From assembly GCA_001767525.1 (NCBI GenBank), contig MELF01000017.1:199556-263555 (forward strand): DNA of 64,000 nucleotides, written 5' to 3'. The stretch is from Acidobacteria bacterium RIFCSPLOWO2_12_FULL_68_19 (lineage in GTDB: Bacteria > Acidobacteriota > Vicinamibacteria > Vicinamibacterales > UBA2999). Position numbers and translations under genes: made by a program. The notes under the pieces were generated by a model. That model was not told where the DNA came from, did not search any database, and saw only the letters and a list, made by a program, of their open reading frames with translations. This document shows positions 37,331-46,800 of the stretch, one piece after another (position 1 is the stretch's first letter; each line of letters begins with the position of its first letter).

Positions 37331-38301
37331 GCGTCCTCCCGAGAGAAGAACTCGGCCGGCGGCGGCTCGGCCGCCGTGTACGGGGGCAGGTCGCGCGTGT
37401 CGATCCGCGGCAGCTCGTAGGGGTTGTCGCGGCCCAGCTTCACCCGTCGCCGGACCGTGTTGAACGCGAGCGAATAGCCCGACTCGCGCAGGATGCGCGG
37501 CGTGTCGCGCGTGTAGGTGTGCGGCCCACCCCACGGGTAGCAGAACGGAACAGTGGCCTGCCCTGTGAGAGCGCGGATCCACGCGACCCCTGAACGAAGC
37601 TCGTCTGCCTGCTCGCCCGGCGACAGGCGCGCAAGCATGCGATGGCTCCGCGTATGGTGTCCGAACGTCATCCCCACGGCGGCCATCTCCTGAATCATCC
37701 CCGGGTTCAGGTACAGGCGCCTGGCAAACGCGTCCGACTCCCCGACGTGGCGCGCGAACAGTTCTTCCAGCACGCGCTCGGCTTCGACGAACGGCAGCTG
37801 GTGGCTGACGAAGTGCTTGATCGCCCGGGCGTCCTCATCCTCCCAGGGAGCCACGCCGAAGACTTCCGGGCTGGCCGTGCGGGGAATTCCCGGCGCAGCA
37901 CAGGCCTGGAGCACCGCCCGGCTGAACGCCTCGACGCCGAGACGCGCGAGCAGCAACTGCACCTTGTGAACGGCGAGCAGCCGCGGCGACGCGCCGCAGG
38001 CGTCCTGCGAGAGGAAGAACGTGCCCCGCAGCCCTCGAGCCTGGAGCAGCGGCAGCACCGTCTCGTAGTGATCGATCAAGCCGTCATCGAAGGTGAGGAG
38101 GACGGCGTTCGGCGGCAGGCTCGCCTCGCGGTTGAGCGCCGCCTCGAAGCGCGGCAGGTCGATGATGGAATACTGTCCCTGCAGCCAATCGAGCTGTCGA
38201 GCGAAGAGCTCCGGCGCCAGCGCGCGAATCTCTGGAAACGCCGTCGCCGCGCTGTCCCGCACGTAGTGGTACATCACGACGAGGCACGTATGGCCGCTCA
38301 C
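37327..38301 (-). CDS. Polysaccharide deacetylase (CE4/NodB fold)
   Basis: It removes N- or O-acetyl groups from a glycan or lipid-linked sugar. The 324-aa protein has the catalytic motif LLTFDDGLIDHYE (metal Asp pair), the metal histidines in FGHHTRSHRML, and the late CYPWGGPHTYTRD motif. No signal peptide is evident, so it may act in the cytoplasm on a lipid-linked intermediate. It starts at GTG 38301 with a 4-nt overlap with the formyltransferase and is coupled to the methyltransferase/GT2 fusion. Confidence 0.87.
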   Translation of the reverse strand: MSGHTCLVVMYHYVRDSAATAFPEIRALAPELFARQLDWLQGQYSIIDLPRFEAALNREASLPPNAVLLTFDDGLIDHYETVLPLLQARGLRGTFFLSQDACGASPRLLAVHKVQLLLARLGVEAFSRAVLQACAAPGIPRTASPEVFGVAPWEDEDARAIKHFVSHQLPFVEAERVLEELFARHVGESDAFARRLYLNPGMIQEMAAVGMTFGHHTRSHRMLARLSPGEQADELRSGVAWIRALTGQATVPFCYPWGGPHTYTRDTPRILRESGYSLAFNTVRRRVKLGRDNPYELPRIDTRDLPPYTAAEPPPAEFFSREDA

Positions 38302-39095
38302 GCCCGCCGCTCCGTCATGACGACGAGCGACAGCCTGGCGTCGCGGGCGGCCTTGTCGCGAAGGTAGTCGTCAATCATCCCGGTCTCGACATTCGCGTAC
38401 AGGCGGCGTACGGCCGAGGCTGAGAAGTCCGCGCGTCTGTACACCCGCCCCTCGCCGGCCTGCGCGACGGCCTCGACGCCGCCGACGCCCATGGCGAGCG
38501 CCGCGTCGCCGAGGGCACGCGCCGCAGCCACGATCGTCTTGTTGCCGATGTCGTGCGGCCCGTCGCCGGACCGGATATCCGGCCGCACGTGGGCGATGAT
38601 CGGACCGGTGTCGACGCCCGCGTCGAGGAAATGAATCGTCGCGCCGCAGTACTCCGGCTCGCCGTTGACGAGCGGCCAGAAGTTGGTGCCCGCGCCCCGG
38701 TAGTACGGCGACAGGCCGAGGTGGATGTTGATGATGCGTCCGGGAAAGCTGTCGATGAGCGGCAGCTTCAGCATACCGGTCCCGAACACGAGGACGACAT
38801 CGGGCTCGAGCCGGCGCATCACCGCGAGCTCGTCCGGGTCGTTGCAGCCGCCCGGCGCCACCGCTCGCGACGGCGGCGCGACGGCGGCCGCGTCGGCGAA
38901 GTAGGCCTCCTCGGACGCGTCGCGGTCCGCGAAGTGACGCCTGATCACGCACGCGTCCTCGTCGGACGCCGCGTAGGTGAGCGGATCGAACGCTTTCCGC
39001 TCCCGCCACACGCAGGCGACCTCGAGCCGCGACGCGAGGCTGTTCGCCACCCACGTGTGGCGTCGGAGAGAGCTGGTCAGCACGATCGCCCGCAT
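38298..39095 (-). CDS. Formyltransferase-family protein (sugar N-formyl/methionyl-tRNA formyltransferase fold)
   Basis: This 265-aa N10-formyl-THF-dependent transferase has INIHLGLSPYYRGAGTNFWP with the catalytic Asn and His of the formyltransferase family, and the late acidic residue in FLDAGVDTGPIIAH. It lacks the Fmt C-terminal tRNA domain, so it probably formylates an amino sugar (as VioF or WbkC do). An amino sugar could be provided by the DegT aminotransferase or liberated by the adjacent deacetylase. A 14-nt inverted-repeat arm directly precedes its ATG. Confidence 0.84.
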   Translation of the reverse strand: MRAIVLTSSLRRHTWVANSLASRLEVACVWRERKAFDPLTYAASDEDACVIRRHFADRDASEEAYFADAAAVAPPSRAVAPGGCNDPDELAVMRRLEPDVVLVFGTGMLKLPLIDSFPGRIINIHLGLSPYYRGAGTNFWPLVNGEPEYCGATIHFLDAGVDTGPIIAHVRPDIRSGDGPHDIGNKTIVAAARALGDAALAMGVGGVEAVAQAGEGRVYRRADFSASAVRRLYANVETGMIDDYLRDKAARDARLSLVVMTERRA

Positions 39096-39096
39096 T

Positions 39097-39155
39097 GGAC
39101 CGCTATGCGGCTCGATGCGCGAATTCTGTACTCATTGTGACCCGCATAGCGGTCC
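39097..39155. promoter_or_regulatory. Perfect 14-nt inverted repeat before the formyltransferase start
   Basis: GGACCGCTATGCGG at 39097-39110 is mirrored perfectly as CCGCATAGCGGTCC at 39142-39155, with a 31-nt AT-richer loop. The proximal arm ends 1 nt before the ATG of the formyltransferase, where a Shine-Dalgarno sequence would be expected and none is seen. It may be a paired operator or an RNA hairpin controlling initiation. Confidence 0.6.
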
Positions 39156-39157
39156 CA

Positions 39158-39174
39158 GGCGCGCGACGCGCGCC
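39158..39174. repeat. 17-nt perfect palindrome
   Basis: GGCGCGCG and CGCGCGCC flank a single A. It lies between the inverted repeat at 39097-39155 and the terminator-like hairpin at 39193-39233, so three separate dyads are packed into 140 nt of spacer. Its role is unknown. Confidence 0.55.
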
Positions 39175-39192
39175 AAGAGGTACTGGCGGCCG

Positions 39193-39233
39193 GCCAAGGG
39201 CTCTGCCGGAACATCAAGGACGGAGCCCTTGGC
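39193..39233 (-). terminator. Terminator-like hairpin after the GT-B gene
   Basis: GCCAAGGGCTC (39193-39203) pairs with GAGCCCTTGGC (39223-39233) around a 19-nt loop, directly beyond the stop of the GT-B gene read on the minus strand. No T-run follows, so it is either an attenuator, a Rho-assisted site or a processing hairpin. It marks one of the few real breaks in the operon. Confidence 0.5.
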
Positions 39234-39237
39234 TGGG

Positions 39238-40953
39238 TCACTCACCCTGGTTGCCCGGCAGCTGGCCTCGCCACAGTCCCATGACGTAGAGAACGCGATA
39301 GACGGTCACGGCGATCCGGTGACGCGCTTTGCGCATGGTGCTCTTGACCACCTTGCCGGCCCGCATCGCCGTGTCGCGGCGGCGCCGCCAGGTCTTGCGC
39401 TGCATCTTGTCGCGCTGCCGCTTCTCCTTCTCGCGCTGGCGCGCCGTCATCGATCGGGAGGTGGTGGCCTCGTGCTCGTCCCAGGCATCGGCGCGCTCGT
39501 CGTTCATCAACCACCGCCCCAGGCCGACACGCGACCACGCTGCGGCGGCGGTCACCGGCGGACCGAGCCAGAGTCTCGGGGCGAGCGACGGATCGACGCC
39601 CGCCCCCTCGCGGTGCAGCCCCTCGAGCGCGTCCGCAAATGCCGGCGTGGCCGGCGTGTCGAAGCCGCCGGGCCGCACGAACGTCTCGAGGAACTGCCGG
39701 CTCCGCCGGTCGCGCGACCCGTCGAGCGCCACGGCCTCGGCCAACTGCACGAAGTGCGCGTCGAGGTCGGCAGCCGTTCTGAGCGGGCCTCCCCGGTCCC
39801 CCGTGAGGTACCGGAAGTGAATCATCTCCTCCTGATGCATCCGGTACTCGGGCAGCGTGAAGGTCAGCACCGGCCGCCCGACGATCGCCGCCTCGACAAA
39901 GGCCGTCGTCACCAGGCCAATCACGGCGGCGCTGTAGTACAGCGAGTCGAAGTAGTCGTCCCGCGACTCCCGGTCGATCGGGTTCCGGCCGTGAAACGCG
40001 ACGTTCGTGAACCGGTCGAGCCGGACGCCGTTCCATTCCTTCACCCGCTCGGGATGCGGGCGCACCAGCACGCCGAGGTCCCGCAGCTGCGGATCCGGAT
40101 GGCGGCGCAGCGCTTCGATCCACCGCACGACCAGCGTCGGCTCAGGCGGCTCCGGCGTCGGCGTGAGAGCGGAATGCACCCACAACACGAACGGACGGTC
40201 CGCCCGCAGGCCAACCGCGCCGCAGAACGCCTCGCGGCTGCGCTCCGGCGTGCGCGTGAACCACTGGTCGTAGCACTGGGCGCCGGTCAGGACCACGCGA
40301 TCGGCCGGCAGCCCGTGCATCTCGATCGCCTCCCGCCTCTGCACGTCGTTCCAGACGATCACCTGGTCTGGCGCAACATGGATGAGCGCCTTGCTCGACA
40401 GGTGATCCCAGCTGAGGATGGCGGCCGACACCGGCAGCTTCAGCGCTCGCGCCGCCTTCAGCAGGTCGAGCTGCTGTGAACGCGAGTAGGTCAGGGCGAT
40501 GAGGACGAGCACGTCTGGTCCGTGGCGGCGCAGGTAGTCCACCATGCGCTCGCTCGTCGGCATGAGGCGTTCGAAGCGCGTGAGCGCGGCGCGGGTGCCG
40601 CGGCGGCCGACGACCGGCGCGTGCGCCGCCCACCGGACGATGCGGGCCGTGCGCTCCTCGGCGCGCACCCGCAGCTTGTCCGGGTACCGCGGCTCGAGGG
40701 CACGCACGTAGTCGAGCGCTACGCGCATGCGTCGGGCTGCGTCGAACCACGGCTCGTCCTCGAGCGACGGCATCAGGTCCCACGTGACGCCGGGATGCTC
40801 GGAGGCCAGACGCGCGACGAGCTGCTCGCCCCCGAGCGCCTCCGGCTCCTCCGCCGCCAGGTGGACCCGGTGCCCCCGCGAGGCGAGCTCCCGCACGACG
40901 GAATCGAAGTTCCGATACTGCGCGAAGTGCAATCCCGCGAAGAGAACCTTCAC
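39238..40953 (-). CDS. GT-B-like module protein with lysine/arginine-rich tail
   Basis: 571 aa. The GT-B-like module shows QYRNFDSVVRELASRGHRVHL, LSWDHLSSKALIHV, VWNDVQRREAIEMHG, TGAQCYDQWF, RPHP and DYFDSLYYSAAVIGLVTTA; here the usual N-T-S reads V-T-T. The last 90 residues are extremely basic (repeated KR/RK, then a short hydrophobic helix YRVLYVMGLW), which suggests membrane docking. It is followed by the hairpin region 39096-39237. Closest in motif detail to the N-terminal half of the 887-aa fusion. Confidence 0.75.
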   Translation of the reverse strand: MKVLFAGLHFAQYRNFDSVVRELASRGHRVHLAAEEPEALGGEQLVARLASEHPGVTWDLMPSLEDEPWFDAARRMRVALDYVRALEPRYPDKLRVRAEERTARIVRWAAHAPVVGRRGTRAALTRFERLMPTSERMVDYLRRHGPDVLVLIALTYSRSQQLDLLKAARALKLPVSAAILSWDHLSSKALIHVAPDQVIVWNDVQRREAIEMHGLPADRVVLTGAQCYDQWFTRTPERSREAFCGAVGLRADRPFVLWVHSALTPTPEPPEPTLVVRWIEALRRHPDPQLRDLGVLVRPHPERVKEWNGVRLDRFTNVAFHGRNPIDRESRDDYFDSLYYSAAVIGLVTTAFVEAAIVGRPVLTFTLPEYRMHQEEMIHFRYLTGDRGGPLRTAADLDAHFVQLAEAVALDGSRDRRSRQFLETFVRPGGFDTPATPAFADALEGLHREGAGVDPSLAPRLWLGPPVTAAAAWSRVGLGRWLMNDERADAWDEHEATTSRSMTARQREKEKRQRDKMQRKTWRRRRDTAMRAGKVVKSTMRKARHRIAVTVYRVLYVMGLWRGQLPGNQGE

Positions 40954-40989
40954 TGGACCGTTCCCATCATCTTCTGTTCGGACGACCCA

Positions 40990-42675
40990 CTAGCGCCTGC
41001 GCCCGATCACGCGAAGGTTCTTCCCGTAGGCGCCGGCGTTGACGAAGAACTGCAACAGATCCGCGATCTCCTCGACTCCTTCGTCGCGCTTCCCGTGCAC
41101 TTCCCGGCGGTACCAGAGATAGTCGACCAGATCGAGCCCTTCTGTCGCGAGATACTCGGTGCGCAGTCCTTCCCGCCGCAACAGGTCGCGGATGCTGGAA
41201 GGCGTGTAGTAGTTCAGGTGGTGCGTCGGCCAGATGAAGTGCGCATCCTTCCCCATCAACAACCGTGACGCCGAGTCGTAGTTGGGCACGTACAGGAAGA
41301 CGATGCCGCCGGGCCTCAGCAACCGAACCGCCGCGCGCAGCGTGCCCACCGGATCGAGCAGATGCTCGAGGACGTCGAACAGACAGACCGCATCGAAGCT
41401 GGCCGGCTCGAATCCGGCGTCGTCCAGGGCGACGTTGCGAAGGTCGAGTCCCCGGCTGTGTCCGTACTCGACCGCCGACGGATTGAGGTCGAGACCGACA
41501 CCGTCCCACCCGCGATCGCGCGCCGCCTCGACGACGAACCCCGTGCTGCAGCCGACATCGAGGATTCGCGGGCGCGAGGCGCGCAGATGCCGCGCCATGA
41601 TGTCGACGCGCTCGCGGCCGAACCGCTCGACGCGGTACTGGTGGCTGCGAATGCCCAGGTCGCGGACGATCTCCTGATACTCCGCCGAGCGGTACACCGT
41701 CTCGTAGTGCGCCTCGTCGAAGGTGGGGGTGACGTACACCAGATCGCAGGCCGCGCAGCGCACGATCCGCATGTGATCCTTCTCGAGCTCGAGCGCCGCG
41801 TCGGCCACGCCGCAGGTGGGACACCGACGCGGCGTCAGCAGGTCGTCCGGAATCCTCCCGTGAATCCGCACGAGCTCGTCGATAGGGTGCGTCCGCTTGG
41901 CGATCAGCTGTTTGTAGGAGTCGCCCGGCCGGAGCTGGGCAACGTCCACTTTCCGGTACTCGGTCGGGCGGCGGTACCGAATCCGGAGCGGGCCGTCGCC
42001 GAGCAGGAGATCCACGAGCGCCAGATCCTCCGAGTCGTCGACGTCGATCGACTCGCCGGCCGCCATCACGAGCGGGCGGCAGTCGTCACCGTAGAGCGAC
42101 CCCCGTTCCAGTACCCGCGTCCGGACGGCCAGCACCGCCGGTCCGTTCCTGGCGTAGATGCGCGGCTTGTCCTGGCGGCGGGTCACCGAGGCGTCACCGA
42201 GGTAGGGACTGAGCCGCTCGCCGTCGAGACGCATCACCGAGACCGGTGTGAATTGATGCGGCACCTCCACCACGCTGACGATCGAATCGGCGCCGGTCTG
42301 TTCGAGCATGTCGATCGCCCGGTCGATGTGCTCCGCGCGGCGGAGCGGCGAGGTCGGCTGCAGCAGCACGACGGCGTCGGCCGAGAATCCCTGGCGCGCC
42401 AGCTCGCGCGCGGCGTGCTGGAGCACCGGCAGCATCGGCGTATCGTCGGCCGCCAGCGCGGCCGGACGGAGGAACGGCACCTCAAGGCCGAGCGCGCGCG
42501 CCGCCTCCGCGATGGCAGGATCGTCCGTGCTGACCACGACGCGCGTCAGCCGCGTGCTGGCGCGCGCCGCCTCGGCCGTGTAGGCCAGCAGCGGCCGGCC
42601 CGCGACCGGTGTCAGGTTCTTGCCCGCAATCGCCTTCGAGCCGCCGCGCGCCGGTACGACGCCGAGGATCTTCAT
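40990..42675 (-). CDS. Fusion of NeuA-like CMP-sugar synthetase and SAM methyltransferase
   Basis: 561 aa. Residues 1-230 are an acylneuraminate cytidylyltransferase: VVPARGGSKAIAGKN (7-21), STDDPA, LLQPTSPLRR. After a linker comes a four-cysteine zinc-ribbon, Cys285/288 (RCPTCG) and Cys307/310 (RCAACD), then a class I methyltransferase with DVGCSTG (373-379) and FDVLEHL. The ribbon plus Methyltransf_23 fold is common in sugar C-/O-methyltransferases. ATG 42675 overlaps the NeuC-like stop by 4 nt. A methylated CMP-nonulosonate could result; this is inferred from fusion and position. Confidence 0.85.
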   Translation of the reverse strand: MKILGVVPARGGSKAIAGKNLTPVAGRPLLAYTAEAARASTRLTRVVVSTDDPAIAEAARALGLEVPFLRPAALAADDTPMLPVLQHAARELARQGFSADAVVLLQPTSPLRRAEHIDRAIDMLEQTGADSIVSVVEVPHQFTPVSVMRLDGERLSPYLGDASVTRRQDKPRIYARNGPAVLAVRTRVLERGSLYGDDCRPLVMAAGESIDVDDSEDLALVDLLLGDGPLRIRYRRPTEYRKVDVAQLRPGDSYKQLIAKRTHPIDELVRIHGRIPDDLLTPRRCPTCGVADAALELEKDHMRIVRCAACDLVYVTPTFDEAHYETVYRSAEYQEIVRDLGIRSHQYRVERFGRERVDIMARHLRASRPRILDVGCSTGFVVEAARDRGWDGVGLDLNPSAVEYGHSRGLDLRNVALDDAGFEPASFDAVCLFDVLEHLLDPVGTLRAAVRLLRPGGIVFLYVPNYDSASRLLMGKDAHFIWPTHHLNYYTPSSIRDLLRREGLRTEYLATEGLDLVDYLWYRREVHGKRDEGVEEIADLLQFFVNAGAYGKNLRVIGRRR

Positions 42676-43841
42676 ACGACGGACTGGGCGAACACCAGGC
42701 GCTTCTGGACCGACAGCGGGACGCGCGCGAGCAGATCGGCGATGCGGCCGCCTGCCTGCCCGTCCCCATAGAGCGGATCCGATCGGTACCGTCCGTGCGC
42801 GAGCTGCTGCCGGACCGCCGCGACGATCTCGTCGCGGTTGTAGCCGACGTCGACCACGTTCGGCCCCCGGTCGCGCCCCCGTTGACGCGTGCCGATGTTC
42901 ACCGTCGGCACGCCGAGGAACGCGCCCTCCCGGATCGGCGCGCTCGAGTTGCCGACGACGCACCCGCACGACAACATCAGACGGACATACGTGTCGATTG
43001 GAAAATTCTTGTAGAAGCGGATGTACCTCGGCTGCCGTTTCTCGCGGAACGTGCGCATCCCGGTGGCGATCTCCTCGGAGCCGGCGTCGACGTTCGGCCA
43101 GAGCATGATGGTGGGCATCTCCAACTGCTCGAGCGCCATCAACGTCTCCCAGATCTGCTCCTTCCCATGGCCGTACTCCGTCGTCACCGGGTGCTGGTTC
43201 ACCAGCAGGAACGGACTGGCCGGATCGACGTGGGCGCCGACGCCTTCCCGCGTCAGCCATTCCGCGTGCGGGATGCCGTCCTCGCCGCGCACGATTTCCG
43301 CGACCAGATCGATCCGGGGACACCCGACCACGTGCACCGTCTCGGGCGGCTCTCCCATGCGGACGATGCGTTCGCCCGCCGCCGCGTTGGCGGGAAAATG
43401 GACGTGCGCCAGCTTCGTGACGGCGTGACGGATGCTCTCGTCGATGGTGCCGCTGATCTCGCCGCCCATCGTGTGCGCCACCGGAATGTTCATGTAGGCG
43501 GCGGCCACGGCCGTCGCCATCGTCTCGAAACGGTCGCCGACGCTCATCACGACATCCGGCTTCAGCATCTCGAAGATCGTGGGGAGCTCCAGCAGGCCGA
43601 GGCCCGTGGACTTGGCCATGGTCGCCGGCGTCTCGCCCTCGACGATCATCGTGACGCGCGCTGCGGCCGTGAATCCGTCGGCCTCGATGAGGTCGACGAC
43701 CGACCCGAAGCGATCGAGCAGCGCCGACGCCCCGACGACGAGCTGGAGCTCCAGATCCGGATGTGCATCGATGGCGCGCATGGCCGACTTGATGCTGCTG
43801 TAGTTGGCGCGCGAACCGATGAAGACGCAGACTTTACGCAC
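42672..43841 (-). CDS. neuC: UDP-GlcNAc 2-epimerase (hydrolysing, NeuC/LegG type)
   Basis: 389 aa. VFIGSRANYSSIKSAMRAI, SVGDRFETMATAVAA, AHTMGGEISGTIDESIRHA and GNSSAPIREGAFLGVPTVNIG are the diagnostic blocks of hydrolysing UDP-HexNAc 2-epimerases that free ManNAc-type sugars for a NeuB synthase. The start is set at GTG 43841, preceded by GGGAG at good spacing; an ATG at 43853 would add four residues. It overlaps the preceding GT-B gene by 8 nt. Together with the second neuB and the NeuA fusion it forms a nonulosonate route. Confidence 0.88.
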   Translation of the reverse strand: MRKVCVFIGSRANYSSIKSAMRAIDAHPDLELQLVVGASALLDRFGSVVDLIEADGFTAAARVTMIVEGETPATMAKSTGLGLLELPTIFEMLKPDVVMSVGDRFETMATAVAAAYMNIPVAHTMGGEISGTIDESIRHAVTKLAHVHFPANAAAGERIVRMGEPPETVHVVGCPRIDLVAEIVRGEDGIPHAEWLTREGVGAHVDPASPFLLVNQHPVTTEYGHGKEQIWETLMALEQLEMPTIMLWPNVDAGSEEIATGMRTFREKRQPRYIRFYKNFPIDTYVRLMLSCGCVVGNSSAPIREGAFLGVPTVNIGTRQRGRDRGPNVVDVGYNRDEIVAAVRQQLAHGRYRSDPLYGDGQAGGRIADLLARVPLSVQKRLVFAQSVV

Positions 43842-46800
43842 GATTGCTCCCATTCTTATCCGCTCGCTGGAAGACGACGGTCGCCACGAAGTACCGGACG
43901 TGGCGCACATTGCGCAGGATCACCCTCGGAAGGCGGCGGACGCCGCGCGCCGCCCGCTGCGCCAGATGTGGGCCGCGCCGGCCGCTCGCCCGTGCCGCCC
44001 GCTTCAGTTCGTCGAACACCGTCCGGGCCGAGTCGTCGTCTGCCGCTTCGGCCGCCGGCTGCGCGTCGGCGCTCCGCAGCTGTTCGACTCTCATCCATCC
44101 CCACATCGCGACGGCGATCGGCCAGACGAGCAGCCGCAGCGCCCGCGACGCCACCCTCTCGGGACTGGGCGTCGCGCCCTTCCAGCCGATCTGGGCAATC
44201 GTCTCGGCCAGCACGGGCGTACACGCCGTCGTCAGCCCGTGCGGCCGGATGAACGAGGCGACGAACCGCTCGGTCTCGCGGCGGATGACCTCCGGGTCGC
44301 GCAGTACCGCCGCCAGCTGGTCGACGTGTTCGCCGATGGAGCCGGCGACCCGGAGGAACCCGCCGTTCTCGGGACGGAGGTAGCGGAAGTGAATGGTGCC
44401 GTCCTGCGTGCCGGCGAACTCGGGCGACAGAATCGACAGCACCGGCTTGCCGAGGATCGCCGCCTCGATCATCGCGCTCGTGTTGATGCCGACGACGGCC
44501 TGACAGTAATAGAGCGAATCGAAGAGCGACGCCCGTGCCGCCTCGGCCGCCGGGGTGTACCTGGCGCGAGGCCAGATCGCCACCGGACCGAGATCCGACA
44601 GATCGGCCGTGATCCACGCGTCGGGATTGAACGGATGCGGGCGCACGAGCACCGCCGCGTTCCGGAGCACCGGATCGGCCGCCGCACGCAGCCCTTCGAC
44701 CCACCGGCGGACGAACGGCACCTCGTGCACCGACCGCGCGATGAACACGGACGACCCCGTGAACAGGACGAACGGCCGGTCGTCGGGCAGCCCCACCATC
44801 CGGCAGAAGTCCGCCCGCGACACACTCGGCTCGCGGTCGAACCAGCGGTCGAACAGCTGCGCGCCGGTCATGATGACGCGCTCCGGCGGGATACCGTGGA
44901 GCTCAACGGCTTCGGTCTTCTGATGCTGATTCCAGACGGCGACCGCGTCGGGCTCGACGCGCATGTGCCCCTTGTTCGTCAGGTTGTCCCAGCTCGCGAT
45001 ACCGGCAATGACGGGAATGCCGGCCGCGCGAGCCGCCCGCACCGTGTCGACCTGATCGGAGGCGGCATCGACCAGCGGCGAGACGAACACGACGTCCGGC
45101 TGCTGGTCGGCGAGGAAGCCACGCACCCGGCGGCTCACCGGCACGGCGCGCTCGATTGCCTGGAGCAGCCGCAGGAGGCGCGCCAGCCGAGGCGGCCCGA
45201 GTGACCGGATGCGGTCGAGCGGCCTCAGCAGCGCCGGCAGCACCTTCCGGTACATGCGGTTGCGCAGCACGGGCGTGTCGGCAAATCGCGGATCGAGATA
45301 CCGGACGAAGTCCATCGTGCCGCGCACGGCGCGCGCCAGCGGCGTCCACAGATCCCGGCGCTCCGGTACCACCCCGGCGATGGCGATTCGCGCGTCGTCA
45401 ATCAACTCGAGGCGCGCGTGTTTCCGTTCGCGCAGCGAATTGACCGCCACCGACACGGTGTGGCCCTGGTCGGCGAGCAGACGCAGCGTCGAGTCGTAGT
45501 AGCGCAGGTACTCCGGCGAGGCCATCGTGAACAACACCCTGAGCCGGCAGCCAGGGACGAGCACCTCTTGCCCGGTGCGTTGCGCCTGGCGCCGGCGCGC
45601 CGCCACGAGCGCGAGCCCGGTCCACGGCCGCAGGAGCACGCGTCGCGCCCGGAGGGACATCGATGCGGGCTGCGGCAAGGGCGGCGAAGCCGCCGCCCGC
45701 GTCTCGATCGCCTCCACGAAGCGCTCCGCCGCTGGCACGTGCAGTCCATGCGGCCTGACGAACGACTCGACGAACGCCCGTCCCTTGGCGGCGTCGTGCG
45801 TTCCGCGAACCGCGCGGCCCACCTGCTCCAGGTGTTCATCGAGGGTCCGGCCGACCGACAGCAGCCCGCCGTTGACGTTCTTCAGGTGCTGGAAGTGCAG
45901 CGTCCCCTCCTGCTGGTTCGAGAATTCCTCGGCCAGCACGGTGAAGACCGGACGCCCGACGATGCCCGACTCGATGAGCGCGCTGGTGTTCACGCCGACG
46001 ACGGCGACGCTGTAGTACATCGAGTCGAAGTAGTCGGCCCGCGCCTGCCGGTCCACCGGGTTGGCGCCCGAGGGAGGCCAGATGGCGACCGCTTCCGCAG
46101 GATTGAACTCCCGCCACTGCTCGGCGTTCTGCGGATGCGGCCGGATGAGAATCGCGGCCCGGCGCAGTTCCGGGTCGGCGGCGGCTCGCATCGCCGCAAT
46201 CCAGCGGCGCACGAATCCGACTTCGTAGGGCGCAATGAACGGCGACGAGCAGAGATACAGCAGCAGCGGGCGATCGTCCGGGAGTCCCACTGTGCGGCAG
46301 AACTCCGCTCGCGGGACGCTCGGCTGCTGCGCGAACCAGGCGTCGTACGCCTGCGCACCCGTCACGATGACGCGCGCCGGATCGACGCCGTGCAGCTCCG
46401 CCGCCTCATGACGCTGCATCTCGTTCCAGACAATCACGTAGTCCGGCACTTCGTGGATGAGTCCCTTGGTCGTCAGGTGATCCCAGCTGCCGACCCCGAG
46501 GACGGTGCGAATACCAAGCCGCCGTGCGGCGCGCACGTAGTCCACCTGGTGCGAGCCGAAGTACAGCAGCGGCGTCAGCAGCAGGAGGTCGGGGCGCTCG
46601 TCGACGAGCAGGCGCTCGGCGGATTCACCGGGCGGGATCGCCCGTTCGAGCCACGCGACGAGCCTCCGCCACACGCGCAGCGCGGAGCGAGAGCCGATGA
46701 CCGGCACTCGCGGCAGGTGCGCCGCCACTGCTGGCGCCTGGCGCTCGGCGCGCGCGCGCAGCGTCGGCGAGCGGTCGTATCGCGGATCGAGGTACCGCCA

